From: Earliella scabrosa
Lineage: Eukaryota > Basidiomycota > Agaricomycetes > Polyporales > Polyporaceae
Reading direction: 5' to 3'
DNA length: 64,000 bases
Assembly (NCBI GenBank): GCA_022605405.1
Contig: JABYQQ010000034.1
Span: forward strand, 310,001-374,000
Under the pieces are notes generated by a model. It was given only the letters and a program-made list of their open reading frames with translations, was not told the DNA's origin and ran no database searches. Both the position numbers and the translations under genes were made by a program. This document shows positions 34,757 through 46,532 of this stretch, in pieces (within the stretch, counting starts at the first letter, position 1; each line of letters starts with the position of its first letter).

Positions 34757-35772
34757 TCTGCCGACGCAACGCCACGCGCCACAGCTGGGCTTTGGAATGG
34801 ACAAGGGGCAGCCCACAAAGCCAAACCGATAGCGACCCGAGACACATACGGCTATCCAGCCGGAAATGGAGCGAGGTCGCGCGCTGGGGCTAGATATGCA
34901 GGACAAGAATGCAGCACCCAGATAGCCACCTTCGTTCCTAAAAGGCCTCATTTCGCAAGGTTCTAGAAGCGTTGTACCACCCTGCATGTGGTGCAGAAGG
35001 ATTAATATCGTGCATCTAGATTCTGACGCCGACATTGAGGAACGGCCACCTATAGTTATTATTGATGACACGACGATGTCCAGATGACCTTCGCGTTTCG
35101 AGTCTTGGAACTCACGATAACTCATCTGCATATGTGCAGAATATGAACGAAGTGACAGACCGCCGACTCTGGAAGATATCTTACGTGTCCTCTCCGGTCG
35201 GATCTTCCCCGCCGGAACACTGCCGCACCGTTGGTAGACCGAGACTCTAATGAGAAGTCATGCTGGACTGTCCCACACCGCACGGTTCGCCAGCTATAAG
35301 TAGGTTCAAGCGCGACCTGACAGATGCCCCACGAGAGAGGGCCTTCGCGAACGATGGTTCTCGATCAACCGCCAATGTTAGCTGCACCGAGTTCCGACTC
35401 CCTGAGCGCAGGCTAACAAGGAACCTGGATGAACTCGTGAGCTAGGCGTAGTAAGGATGGATGATGCATGCCAGCACTCACCGATGCATGCCTACCACAT
35501 CTCTGTGAATTGGGCATGCGCTCCAAGCCAGCCAATGCAATTCGTGTACTCATATCCAGACATGCGCGTGTGATACAACACCGGAGACCAAGTTTCCCCG
35601 AGCTACAGTAAGACTAGGAATGTGGGACACCAAGGAGTTCAAAGTCAGATACGGAGACATGGATGTAGAGTCTTCACATTTAAGTATCCGAACGCATGTG
35701 CATCACCGCACGGAGGAACCCAAATCACGGGCCCCATGGGACCGCGGCAGTCGAATCGTCCACGGTATGGCG
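34757..35772. other. Intergenic region
   Basis: About 1 kb between the GYPLY promoter and the 3' end of the P450. No gene is supported. Confidence 0.4.
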
Positions 35773-37960
35773 TCATGCTGGCACTTGTGGAACCTCCCCA
35801 CGTTGGCGCTTCCGGAACATCACCTTCGCGTTGTGCGAAGGCAGGTCCGCGGGGCCGAAACGGATGTTCGCGGGCCGCTTTCCCTCCTCGGCGAACCGCA
35901 CGTCGTAGTTAAGCACCAAGAACGCCATCATCGTCTTCAGCTCGTTCGCCGCAAAGAACCTGCCCGGGCTGTCATATTCTCCGCGTCAGCACGAGAACAC
36001 CGACAGAACACCAACGAAGGGGTAAGGCAGACGGGAGACGCACCACGCATGCTTGCCATGCCCGAACGTGATAAAGTCGACCGAGGTGTTCACGAGCTGG
36101 TGCTTGACCGCCTCCTCCGCGCCGCCCTCGCGCATGCGCGCGAACCGGAAGGGGTCGAACACGAGCGGGTCGGTGTACCGCGCGTCGTCGCTGTGCGCGG
36201 TTATGGCCGCGGCGGCGACGAGCGTGCCCTTTGGGATGCGCGTCCCGTCCGAGAGCGTGACGTCCTTGACGGCCTTACGGAAGAGGTTTACTGGCGCGGG
36301 AGGTGAGCGTGCAGCACAAAGGGGAGATTGGGGTACGGCAGAGATGACTACAAGAGGGAGACGTACACAGGGAACCATCGGCGAGACGCATCGACTCCTT
36401 GAGAAAGCTGTCGAGCTTGCGCATCTTCTGGAGTGAGAGCTTGCTCCATCCGTCCTCGGCGATGACCGCTTCGACCTCGTCGCGCAGCGGCTGGATGTAC
36501 TGGGGGTGTGCCGCGAGGTTGTACAATGCGTGTGTGAACGCCTGTCATTGCAAAGGCGTAATGAACGTGAGAGAGTGAGAGAGAAGAGCCATCAGACAGG
36601 ACACAGGAGAAACGTACCCCGCTGGAGGTGTGGATCGCGCCAAAGTTCACGAGAAGCACTTTCTCGACGACGTTGTCGAACGGAGTCCCCTTGGCGCGCG
36701 CCTCTTCGAGTAGCCACTGCAGCATATCTCGCTGTTGTCGGGGTTGTATCAACCATCGGTATATGTGCGTGACTTTGCAAGAAGTGGACATACAGGCTTG
36801 GCCTCCCAATCATCACCATGCGTGTCCATCATGCGCTGTCGCTCCTGCAGCATGGGAATGACCATGGGCATTAGGATGTTCTTGTTCTTCGACACCATCG
36901 GAATCGCCTTCCCAACGAACCTGTATCGCAGAATGAGCGCTGGGTGTGCAGCAGCGTCCTTCAGACATGGTACATACGACTTCATGAAATCAGGGAACAG
37001 GTTGATTATGAAGGACGATATGAACACGTCGTTCGTAAAGTTGACCGCCACATCGAGATAGGTTTGATCCCGGCCTGTGCAAAGCTCGTCAGAGAACGCT
37101 CAGCCCGGCCGCAGAAGGACCATAGCTCACAGCGCGGAAGTCCGACGATCACACGGTTGCTGGCTCGCGCGATCACTTTCTGCGCGATCGGGAATATGCA
37201 GATATCAACCCATTCTGCGCTCGATCGCGTCAGTACGAGTATACACGCATTCCGTCCAATTGAGGCACGCACCATCCTCCTTGGCGGGGATGTACTCGTT
37301 AAACGCCACCGTAATCTCATCCAACACGTCAGGGTACAGCGCGGCCAGGTTCCGGGTGAGCTTATCGCGCACCACCGCGACGTGGAACTGGTCGTCCACG
37401 CCTGGACCGAGCGTGTGCCTAAGCTGCAAGACCTAACAACATGTCACCGTTTCAGCCACGGGCACTCGCACAGCCTTGGGCGCAGGCGAGGGAGGGGGGG
37501 CAAGGATGGAAGCAGAGAATGTAGACATACCTCAGCAGTGCCCTCGACCGACGATAGCTCTTCGTCGGGGCTGCGCCGGAGTTCATCAATGAGCTTCGGC
37601 CCAGTAAAGACGACCAGCCATCCGTCAAGCATAGAAACTTTAAAGAGTGTACCATAGTACTGGACACGATGAGTCGACAAAACGGATGATGTCAATGAGG
37701 CGTACGCACCTTCTTATATCCTTCGCGGAGCATGCCCTCAAGGTCAAAGATATAACGGATCGCACCCAGGTATGAGATGAGTGGGGCCGAAGGGCCAATG
37801 GTAGGGATAGAGCGTAGCTATCAACTCGCGCGTGAGATGGATGAAAAGGTGAAGAGTAGATATTGGGGCGTACTGGGTCAAGATGCCGTCGCACGAAGTA
37901 CGCGGCGAGAAGGACTGCCGCAAGGGCAGAGAAGAACTGCCAGGAGTCTGAATCTGCCAT
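35773..37960 (-). CDS. Cytochrome P450 monooxygenase (ent-kaurene oxidase-like)
   Basis: Exons 37960-37874, 37817-37710, 37659-37531, 37432-37273, 37214-37131, 37074-36978, 36920-36794, 36731-36618, 36541-36367, 36290-36044, 35968-35773 give 507 aa, the normal length. An N-terminal membrane anchor (residues 8-22) is followed by the PTIGPSAP proline hinge. The I-helix has NFGAIHTSS (about 294-302), the K-helix ExxR is KESMRL (about 349) and the haem loop is FGHGKHACPGRFF with Cys443. All key residues are present. Such P450s hydroxylate terpenoids or other hydrophobic metabolites at the ER; the substrate is unknown. I took the GTACGT donor after exon 9 because it restores the family spacing RL-x9-RKA. 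No terpene synthase is nearby. Confidence 0.9.
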
Positions 37961-38444
37961 AATCACCGGATTGTCCTGGCTATCCTAGCGCGTCCAAAGG
38001 TGGTTCATCCAAAACAAACGTCAGTTCCTTTCCCTATTCTTCCTGTCCGCGGGAATCGCGGAGCGGGGAGATCGTCGGAAGCAGGGCGCGTTGACAGAGA
38101 ACAGGCGATCCGTGTGGGCAGCAGGGCAGATCTCGGGGAGCGGGGAAGGCGGGGAGAGAGGTGGAGGAGATGGTGGTCAGAGGGAAAGAGACGAGGGAGA
38201 CCAAGAGAGGGATGGCCCGGACTTGTTCGCGAAACGACACATGGTCCATATGGCCCAGAGTAATCAGCCTTGTCACTCGTTTCTCTTCCAGCAAGCCCTC
38301 CTCCGCGCTTCGGCAATGCCCGGCATTAACTAGAAGTAGCGCCCACCGTGTGCCCGTGACGAAATGGCCCCGACGCGCGCTTGTGCCTGGCGCGACTTCC
38401 GCGAACACCCCGCGTCTCCCTCTTCTGCCACCACGCTCTAGTCC
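37961..38444. other. Divergent promoter region
   Basis: 484 bp shared between the P450 (minus) and the La-related gene (plus). No coding sequence. Confidence 0.5.
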
Positions 38445-40209
38445 ATGTTCCAGTTCGTGCCCCGCAAAGTCGCCCACAAGTCTTCTCACATCTCCCAGCC
38501 CTCTGTACTCTCGTCTACAGCTTCTGCTCGCACAGCTGCACCTTCATCTCCACAAGCAAGCTCATCAGCGCACGCACCAGACATCAAGGGGAAGGGCAAA
38601 AGCACAGAACACACCGTAAAAGATGAAGACCTCGCCGCGCTCATCAGTCTATCCATCTCCGACTACAACCTGTGGGCCAACGTAGACCTCCGCCGAGCCA
38701 TCGCAAACGCGCAGGATGGATGTACGTGTTTTCGCGTCATGATGGCAGTGGGAGCTCATCTTCATCTAGGGATCCCTCTCAGCTACCTCCTCCAGCAATC
38801 CACCTACCTTCACCATATTGGCACTAGGCCGCCAGACACTGCACTAGTCAAAGCGGCGAGGAACCATGCCCCGGACAGCCTCGAGGTCCGTATGCTTGTC
38901 ACGTCGCCTTCAAAGGCAGCCTGGTATGGCAAAGACTCCGAAAAGGACGAGCGAGGAGGCTACGAGATACGCAGGAAGGACTGGAGCGACGCGTTGATCC
39001 GCGTGCGGAACTCGACCAGACATGAGTGGGAGGCCCGGACGATTTATATGGTACGTCAACCATCCACCTTACCTCAGCAAACTCTATCCCGACTCGCGGT
39101 ACTTCCAGGAGAGCATACCTCTTCCGTTCCGCTCCATACCGGGCATATATCGCTTTGCCGCCTCACTGCTCGCCACATCTTCCTCCTCCTCATCGAACAC
39201 CCGCGTTGAATGCATCACCCTTCCGCCCCATCACCTCGATCGCCCTGGCGACTTGCCAAAGTGCAAGGGCTTCGCACTCGTCACCTTTGCAAGTCAAGAA
39301 GACGCGGAACATATAGTGCACGGATGGCCGTGGCAGCCCCGCCGAACGTCCGCACCTTCGCAGGCAAGCGACTCTGTCTTGTCCGACGCAGTGAAGTTCG
39401 GCTTCCGGACGCTCAAGAAGGCGCGCTGGGACGAGCTCAAGGAAGAGTACCTCGCGCATCGCCAAAGCCTCTTAGACGAGATTGCAGGCGCAAGATCTCC
39501 CGCGAGTGACCCGGAGCGCTCCATCTCTCAGGTCGCCGCAGAGCGAGAAGAGAGCGCCGCCGTAGAGGCAGCTGCCCCTCTCACAAAGCCCTCGCTCGAC
39601 CCGTCCGCGCCCTTCCCGCCCGGCTGCCTCGTCTTCGTCCGGAACGTACACCCCGAGACGAACAAGACGACGCTCAAGACGCTCTTCACCGCGCACGCGT
39701 TCGGCCCCGATCCCGCCTGCGCTCCGTCGCCGTCCTGCGCGCTCGACTACGTCGACTACAGCAAGGGCATGACGTCGGTGAGTCTCCCCTCCTCTCGCCC
39801 CCATCCCTCTCGATCTCTTCTGCAAGATAGAACCGAACCTGATATGCCCCGTCGTGTGCAGTGCCACCTCCGCCTCTCGACGCCACAGCACGCGCAAACG
39901 CTTGTGTCCGCTTTCCACGCGCGCCCGCTCGTGCAGCTGCAGGGGCTCGACGGAGCTGGCGCACCGCCCGCTGGCTCGGCGAGGCCGATCGTGGCGGAGA
40001 TTGTCGATGGGGAGCGGGAGGAGCTCTACTGGAACAAGGTACCGGAGAAGGTGCGTAGGGAGGCGATTCGGAAGGCGATTGCGCAGATGGCTGGAGAGGG
40101 TGACGGGCATGGGGAGGATGGAGGTGGCGATGGTGGTGGTGGTGGCGAGGACGAGGCGGTTGCTGAGGGGAAGGGCAGGAGGCCGAGGAAGCGGAGACGG
40201 AAAGCATGA
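38445..40209 (+). CDS. La-related protein 7 / Pof8-like RNA-binding protein
   Basis: Exons 38445-38721, 38770-39050, 39109-39777, 39862-40209 give 524 aa. A La motif covers about 62-150 (ALISLSISDYNLWANVDLRR, then WIPLSYLLQQSTYLHHIG and LEVRML). RRM1 starts RTIYMESIPLPFRSIPGIYRF. The C-terminal domain is an xRRM: GCLVFVRNVHPETNKTTLKTLF, YVDYSKGMTSCHLRLSTPQHAQTLVSAF and GEREELYWNKV, which correspond to the p65/LARP7/Pof8 signature. LARP7-type proteins hold 3' ends of Pol III RNAs. The fission yeast relative Pof8 assembles telomerase RNA and promotes U6 2'-O-methylation, so a similar nuclear role is likely. The tail is Lys/Arg-rich and probably a localisation signal. Confidence 0.8.
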
Positions 40210-40629
40210 GCTGTGTGCTTGCTTGTTCGCGAATGTATGTGGTAAGTAGTTGCACTCACCCTTGTGGCCGTCGCCTGGCGCACTGAAACGCTGTTGCGGG
40301 AAGAACAGTTATGAGGCATGACGTTGCCCAAGGAATAGTAGATGTGTCAACAAGTCAAGGGCAACCTAGTGACAGGAGTGGAAGATGTCTACATGCACTC
40401 TTGTCGCCGCACCCGCGTACAAGAGGCGTCGTTCCACAGATTCGGAGGCGGCGTGCGGAATATCGTACACCTTGTTTCGCGACCTCGCAACTGGGCAAGA
40501 GTGTCATTGTGGTGCGTCACCTTTGAGATGCTGAGTTGGCTCTACAGCATGCATATATAGCGCATCCCCAACCGTCCGCTCCTTACCACGGCTTCCCGTA
40601 AAAGCCTACTCTCTCAATTCGTCTTCGAC
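40210..40629. other. Short intergenic region with TATA box
   Basis: Promoter of the next gene, with TATATA at 40554-40559, about 70 bp before its ATG. No coding sequence. Confidence 0.45.
40554..40559 (+). promoter_or_regulatory. TATA box of GYPLY copy 2
   Basis: TATATA about 70 bp upstream of the ATG at 40630, placed as in the paralogue at 34667. Confidence 0.5.
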
Positions 40630-41786
40630 ATGACGACTGATGCTATCTTGCACGATTACTACCCAAGGCTGCTGTTCCCCCGAGGTTTCGGTTATCCTCT
40701 CTATAAGCCCGACTGCGGGTCAAATCGCGATTTAGATATTGGCTGCGTTGGGGTGGTTCGCGAAGGCCGATTTGATGTCCTCTCGAAGTACCCATATACC
40801 ACTCGCAGGTATACCGAGATACGTGACATCAAGACGAAAATCTGGGGAAATCTCCTTCCTCCAGGGTCGCGCCGCGAAGCATTCGACAGGTATGTAATAG
40901 CGTCACGCTCTTCCCGTGGTGATCGTCCTAAAATTGAGTTCAGGCATATGGACGGGGAGCCTACGCCAATCGCCACAGCTTCTCTCTCACCCCCCACTAA
41001 CAATCAATCTCAGAGAAGAAGCGCAGGCTCAGATTATACCCTCATAGAAGGCGCGAACATGCGACGGACGCACATTCACCCTAGCAAGCACTTGGCCCAA
41101 TTCGTAGTGAACCACCTCTGCGCTCGCACCGACCTCGACGAGGTCATGTTCGTCGTGGGGACTACGCAGGGACTTGGCTCAGTCCAGTGGCAACTCACCG
41201 CTGAGGTGGACGGGAAGCGCGATGTTAGGCTAGTCAGAGCCTACGGGGTACGATTTTGTTGTGTTATGGATCCACCGTGTACTTACTCCTTAGATTCGAC
41301 AGGCCACGCTCTTCTTCCATTACTATAAGATCAAGAAACGGGGCCAAACACGGGCGGCTCCATCGGGACGTCGGGATTACGACCCCGTTGACCATCTCCT
41401 TGATTTCATGCTCAATCATAAAGTGGGCGGTTGGAGAGGGTTGGTACTTATCTTGTATGCGCCCATCTTCACGATTGTTGATCTCATGTGCATTCCCATC
41501 TCAGGAAGAAACCGACTGTCGTAGTTGCCAGCGACCTGAACCTCTACAGAGTCCTCCGGGTTCGTCTATGCAGACAGTTCTCTCTCATCCACCATCCATA
41601 ACATTGACTGTGATGGTTCTGAGATTGCAGCAGGACCACCTTCTCGATATACCAGCGGCGTTGCAGAAGCGGAAGAACAAGCAGCTGTTGGGTGAGCTGA
41701 TACACTGGTTGGACGAGGAACAAGGCAGTACGTCATCTGACCTACTCATTTCGTTCGATCCTGATAACCCGTCGCCGGTTTGGTAG
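40630..41786 (+). CDS. Agaricomycete-specific 'GYPLY' family protein, copy 2
   Basis: Exons 40630-40889, 40944-41247, 41294-41439, 41505-41559, 41631-41786 give 306 aa, almost the same length as the paralogue at 33441. Shared blocks in order: LFPRGFGYPLYKP, G.VGVVREGRFD, RTHIHPSKHL, LFFHYYKIK, DYDPVDHLLDFML, TVVVASDLNLYRVL and a helical end containing HWLDEEQ. No known catalytic motif, signal peptide or membrane helix. The end of exon 3 uses a weak GTTGGT donor chosen for frame, and the final exon could splice further. Function unknown. Confidence 0.68.
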
Positions 41787-42789
41787 TTGCCTGGATTGAG
41801 GGCGTCGTTTGCCTATGCAGTAAGCAGGTCAATGGCTGCAGGTGCAACATAGAATCAGATCAAGCTTCCCCGAGCTCGCGCCGAATCTGTTGTTATGCAG
41901 AGGATCCGTTGCTTATCAGGGGTAGGCAGTAGGTCTGAGTTCCGTGACACATTCACGTAGTATGCATGCACGCTTCCATGAAACAGACGCACGGGAAATG
42001 TATGAATGATGAATCGATGACGGTGTGACCAGGGACATCTATAACAACTCAACGAGTCGAGTTCGATAAAACGACCCTCGCGGGCAACATTCATTACCTT
42101 CATTTCTACGCGGTGAATGCAGGTTGTAAGAGGCGAGGCTAGGGAGAAGATAGGCCGAGGACCGGCTGAGCACCTGCACCTCAAATTTAGAGCTCTGCAC
42201 TCAAGAGTTCATGATCTCAGTGTCTCTTCCCAGTGCGCGGTGACGGACTCAAAGGCGTCGACATGTGGCGTCGTTGGAAGTTACTGAGACGATAACCTGG
42301 GACGAGACAGGACGATGCGTCCCAAGACGCAGATGATAGAAGCTATTAGATTGTACGGGCACCGAGACAGGTCGTGAAGCGGATCGTGACAAGTTCCAGG
42401 CTATTGCGTTCTGGGTGTGGGCGTGGGCATGAATGGGCATTGCGATGTATCATGTGCGAGAAAAAGAGATCGAGAGAGAAAGGCGAGAGAAGATGACAGG
42501 GGATATATAGAGAAACGTGAATGGATACGCGAGGCGTGGACGTGAGATGATGTATGGCGGGGTATATGTACAGTACTTGTTGGATGTGGATGTATGCGTG
42601 CGAAAAAACCGTCGTCCAAGAGTCCGACACGGGCGACCTACCGTCGCCCGCGTCTCTGTGCAAAAGTTCCGCCTCGAATATGCGAGATCCCTAACGGACA
42701 GACGAAAGCGTCTATACAGTCACCGCAGGTCCTAGAAGGCGGCCTACGTCGCCTGAACCTGCAGCAGCGACGAGCCCGATGAGCCCCAC
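41787..42789. other. Convergent 3' region
   Basis: About 1 kb between the 3' ends of the GYPLY gene and the polo kinase. No gene seen. Confidence 0.4.
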
Positions 42790-45700
42790 TCACCGGAGGG
42801 CCGACACCTTGGACGAGAGAGACGCGGTAGACCGTGCTGTTACGAGCCCACGCGTAGGACCTTTCATGGGCGCGGGTCCTCTAGAGAGGCCAAAGCCCGA
42901 CCCGGGAGCCCTCGAAAGACCAGAGCTAAGGGTCCTCGGAAGACCAGAACCAGGTGCCTTCGAGTAGGACGGGACCTTCATGGGTGCGGGGGCAGGTGCG
43001 GGAGCGGGCGCCGGAACGGGGGCGCGGGCAACGGGGGCGGGGGCGGGGACAGGCGCGGCTACACGCGCAGCAGGAGCGGGGACAGGCGCGGCTGGCTGAC
43101 CGGCGGGAGCCTCGTCGCTACCACCGGGCTGCCCTGCTGCCTGGTTCTGGCTGACGTTCCGGATGCTCACGAGCACCTCCTTGCAGAACTTGAGCTTGTC
43201 GACGAGGCGCATCATGAGCCGCGCCTGCTCGGGGTCATGCGTGGGCGGGCGGAGCGCGTAGGCCATGATCTCGGAGAGCGAGTGGCGGGTGAGGTTGTAG
43301 TTCTTGTCGATGTGCGTCACCTGCAGCCCGTGCGAGGAGAGGATCATCTTCGAGTGGTCGTAGAAGTTGAACTGCAGCACGTCGTGGCTCATCTTGAACA
43401 CGATGCACTGCTTCATACGCAGGTACCGCTGCACAAAGTCCAGACCCTTCGTGCGGTCCATGTCCTCGAACGTGTAGTCGTACACGCCGTACAGACGGTC
43501 CATGATGTAGCGCTCGAAGTGCTTCAGCAGGTACACCTTGCTCTGCAGCTCCTCGGGGTAGTCCGCAACCGTGTAGTTCTTGCGTACGTACACCGCGCCA
43601 TTGCGTCTCGAGGATATGAAGTCGAAGTGGCTGTAGCGAAAGGGGCTGAGCATAAGACACATAACGTCAACACGTAGTGAACACGTACTGCTTATCAGCG
43701 CTCAACACGATCGTGGTGGTGTCGTTAAAGTGGACGCCGACCGAGCCATCCGTCAAGGCGTAGCCCATGCCGTACTTGTTGCAGTAGTCCACCCAAGACA
43801 CGATGAAGACCTTCGCCTCAGGCAGATCCACGTCCTGCCTCGGGTCCCGGAATAGTCTGCCCATCGCCTTCGCTTCGAAAGCTGCGATAAGAGTCTGCGC
43901 TGCGACTTCGAACCCGTTGATGCGCAACGGGACGCCGGCATCGGGTGTTGACGTATCGTCCACGTCACCGTCCTTCTCCTGCGGCTCATGCTCCGGTATC
44001 CTGCCCTTCGCCGCCTTCGCTTGCTCCTCCTCTTCCACCCTCACACGCTCCTGCTCTTCCACCTTCGCGCGCTCCTTCTCCTTCTCCCTCTCCTTGATCA
44101 AGCGCGCAGCATCTCGCGTACGCGCAGGTGGGATGTTCTCAAGCTCCTGGTCCTGCTCGTCGCCGCCGAATACGGAACCAGGCGCGCTGCCAGGTACGGG
44201 CACCATCTGGGCGACGATGCGCGCCTTCTGGCTCTCGAGCTCCTTCTTCCTGAGCTCCTCCACTCGCGCGCCGTACTCGTCCTCGCGCTCCTCCGCAATG
44301 TCTTGCAGTCCGCGCGCACCAGGACGAACCGGAGACTTGGCTTCCTTCGCAGCCTGCAGCTTGCGCAGCAGCGGCTGCTCCGGACGCGCATTCGGGTCCG
44401 CCTGTGGTGCGATGATGAGCGGTTGACGAGCGGAACTGAGAAGCGCGGAGATAGGGCTGCCAGGCTGGACCGCCTTCTGGAACTCCTTCTCCTGTTGAGC
44501 AAGGCTGGAGGTTGCGCGCATTTTCCCTTGGTGGATGCTCGGCTGCGGGGCGCTGGGAAGGGCGATGCTGGTGACCTGGTCCTCGTCGAGCAGGGCATAA
44601 CGGCGTAGGCGAGCGAGGTTGGCCTGGGACATGTGTCGCTGAATGTGACGGAAGTCAGGAGGCGTGTCGTGCGCGGAACTGGGGATGAAGCCGGGAACAG
44701 TGCCAGTCGTGAACCAGTCGTGGTCCACTATGTCATAGAGCGTGGGGCGTTGGGAAGGATCGGGCGTCAGTATCGACTGGATGAGCTCTTTCACGAGCGT
44801 CGAGACGGCGCGGTCTGCAGGGAACTCGTAATCGTTGTCGCGAATACGTCTAGGGCGAATGCGCTTAGCAAACATACGGCTTGAGGGAGGTGCGAAGGCA
44901 GGTACTTACTTGTAGATAGCCTTCACGTCCTTTGTTTGGAAAGGCGGACGGCCTACGACCAGCGTGTACAGAATGACACCAATCGACCATGTGTCGACCT
45001 CGAAACTGTGACCGTTGACATTATCGAAAAGAACCTCGGGCGCGATGTAGTTCGGTGTGCCACAAATAGTCTTCTTACGTTCTCCTGGGGTTTCGATGAG
45101 GGCGGCGAGACCGAAGTCGCCTACTTTGACGTTCATATTTCTGTCGAGGAAGATGTTGCCAAGCTTGAGGTCGCGATGAATGACTTGGTGGTTGTGCATA
45201 TACTGGCATGCGCCAATGAGTTGGACCATGAAGAAGCGAGCTTCAGGCTCTGTGAAGCGCCGTCGACGACGGAGCATGTCCATGAGGGAGCCATTGTGGC
45301 AGAGCTCGAGGGTCATGTACACGTTCTCTTCATCCTCGAAGCAGTCTTCGAAGTGAACGATGTTGGGGTGTTCGAGGGCCTTGTGGATTTTGATTTCGGC
45401 ATAGAGCTTTGAGGGCGAAGTGAGTTCTCGGCTCCCGCTTATTCAACTCGTACTTACCTTGATCTTGGCTTTCTTGTTCTTGAGGGAGGATTTGGTGACC
45501 ACTTTGCAGGCGGACCTGTGTCCGCGAGTGTCTTTGACCTCGTAAACACGAGCGAAGCCTCCCTGAGGTTACACTTTCATCAGCCTCGCCAGGGTGCGGG
45601 AGAACGGAGAGGCGGGTCTACTGCTCGCCACCGTGCAGCACCAAAACAGACAAGCAGCCGGAGGAATGCTCGCCAGTGTTCAGACAGACCACATGAGCGA

Positions 45701-46083
45701 AGTATATGGTAGTCATAAACTAGAGCTCATGCATGGTGTCTGAGATGCCGAGGACATGGGGAAGCTTGTGGCAAGTACGAGCATGCCCCCAACTGAAAAG
45801 GATGCACACTTACTTCGCCGAGCATGCCCACACGCATGAATGCGATGTTGCGAGCCGCGTCCGTGATGACTTGGGGCGGAGATGGCGGCGTGACCTTGGC
45901 ATTCTGCCTGGGAAGAGGAGGAGATGAAGGCTGCTTGGGCTGTTCCTGTTGCTTGGGGGGCGTTCCGGGAGCGCGGGGCGGGGGATGACGAGGGGCCTGG
46001 TTGACGGCGTAATGACTGGGGGCCGCGGCGAGAGGGTGTCGGCGGGGCGGGGGCGGCATAGTTGTGTAGAGAGGGGCGGACAT
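42790..46083 (-). CDS. Polo-like protein kinase (Cdc5/Plk1 orthologue)
   Basis: Exons 46083-45814, 45562-45458, 45406-44910, 44849-43674, 43630-42790 give 962 aa. It is a Ser/Thr kinase of mitotic entry, spindle and cytokinesis. The kinase domain starts [10 protein letters not shown] (about 89), with catalytic HRD at 202-204, DFG at 222-224 and GTPNYIAPE in the activation segment. A coiled, Glu/Lys-rich linker of about 200 aa separates it from two polo boxes (roughly 580-690 and 695-800). The first holds [19 protein letters not shown], with the phosphopeptide Trp. The second holds the DHSKMIL His/Lys pair that grips phosphate. A Pro/Ala repeat tail (about 840-910) is extra. The last junction was chosen for frame. 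It is divergent to a MYND gene. Confidence 0.93.
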
Positions 46084-46532
46084 CGTGTAGGCCTAACACC
46101 GGCGATGTCGACGCAGTCTTGAGGCTGGCGGGGAGCGGGGAGCGGGCGAGTGTCGTCGTCGACGAGAACAGAGACAGTCAACCCTCTCTGGCGCCCCCCG
46201 TGGTCAACGCATGTTTCCCGCTTATGTCATCGCCCCTTTGGTTCGACTTCTCGCGTACCGCGTCTCGTCATGTGATCGCGTACCGTGCTGTAAGATCAGG
46301 CGCCCATCCGGGTTTTGCCCACGATTGGCCACGGACCAGTTCTCTTGCTCTGCATCTCTAACCACGTCCGCGACCTTCCGCGACCCGCACTTCAGCCTAC
46401 TTGAGCCTGCTTCCCCGCTGCTACATCTACTAAACCTTACTGATCAGTCCTCGTCTTTCGACAACAACATACAACCTCGACATCTGGCATTATCAGATCT
46501 GAGCAAACCACTGACCTACTTCCTACCACACG
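46084..46532. other. Divergent promoter region
   Basis: 449 bp shared by the polo kinase (minus) and MYND copy 2 (plus). No coding sequence. Confidence 0.5.
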
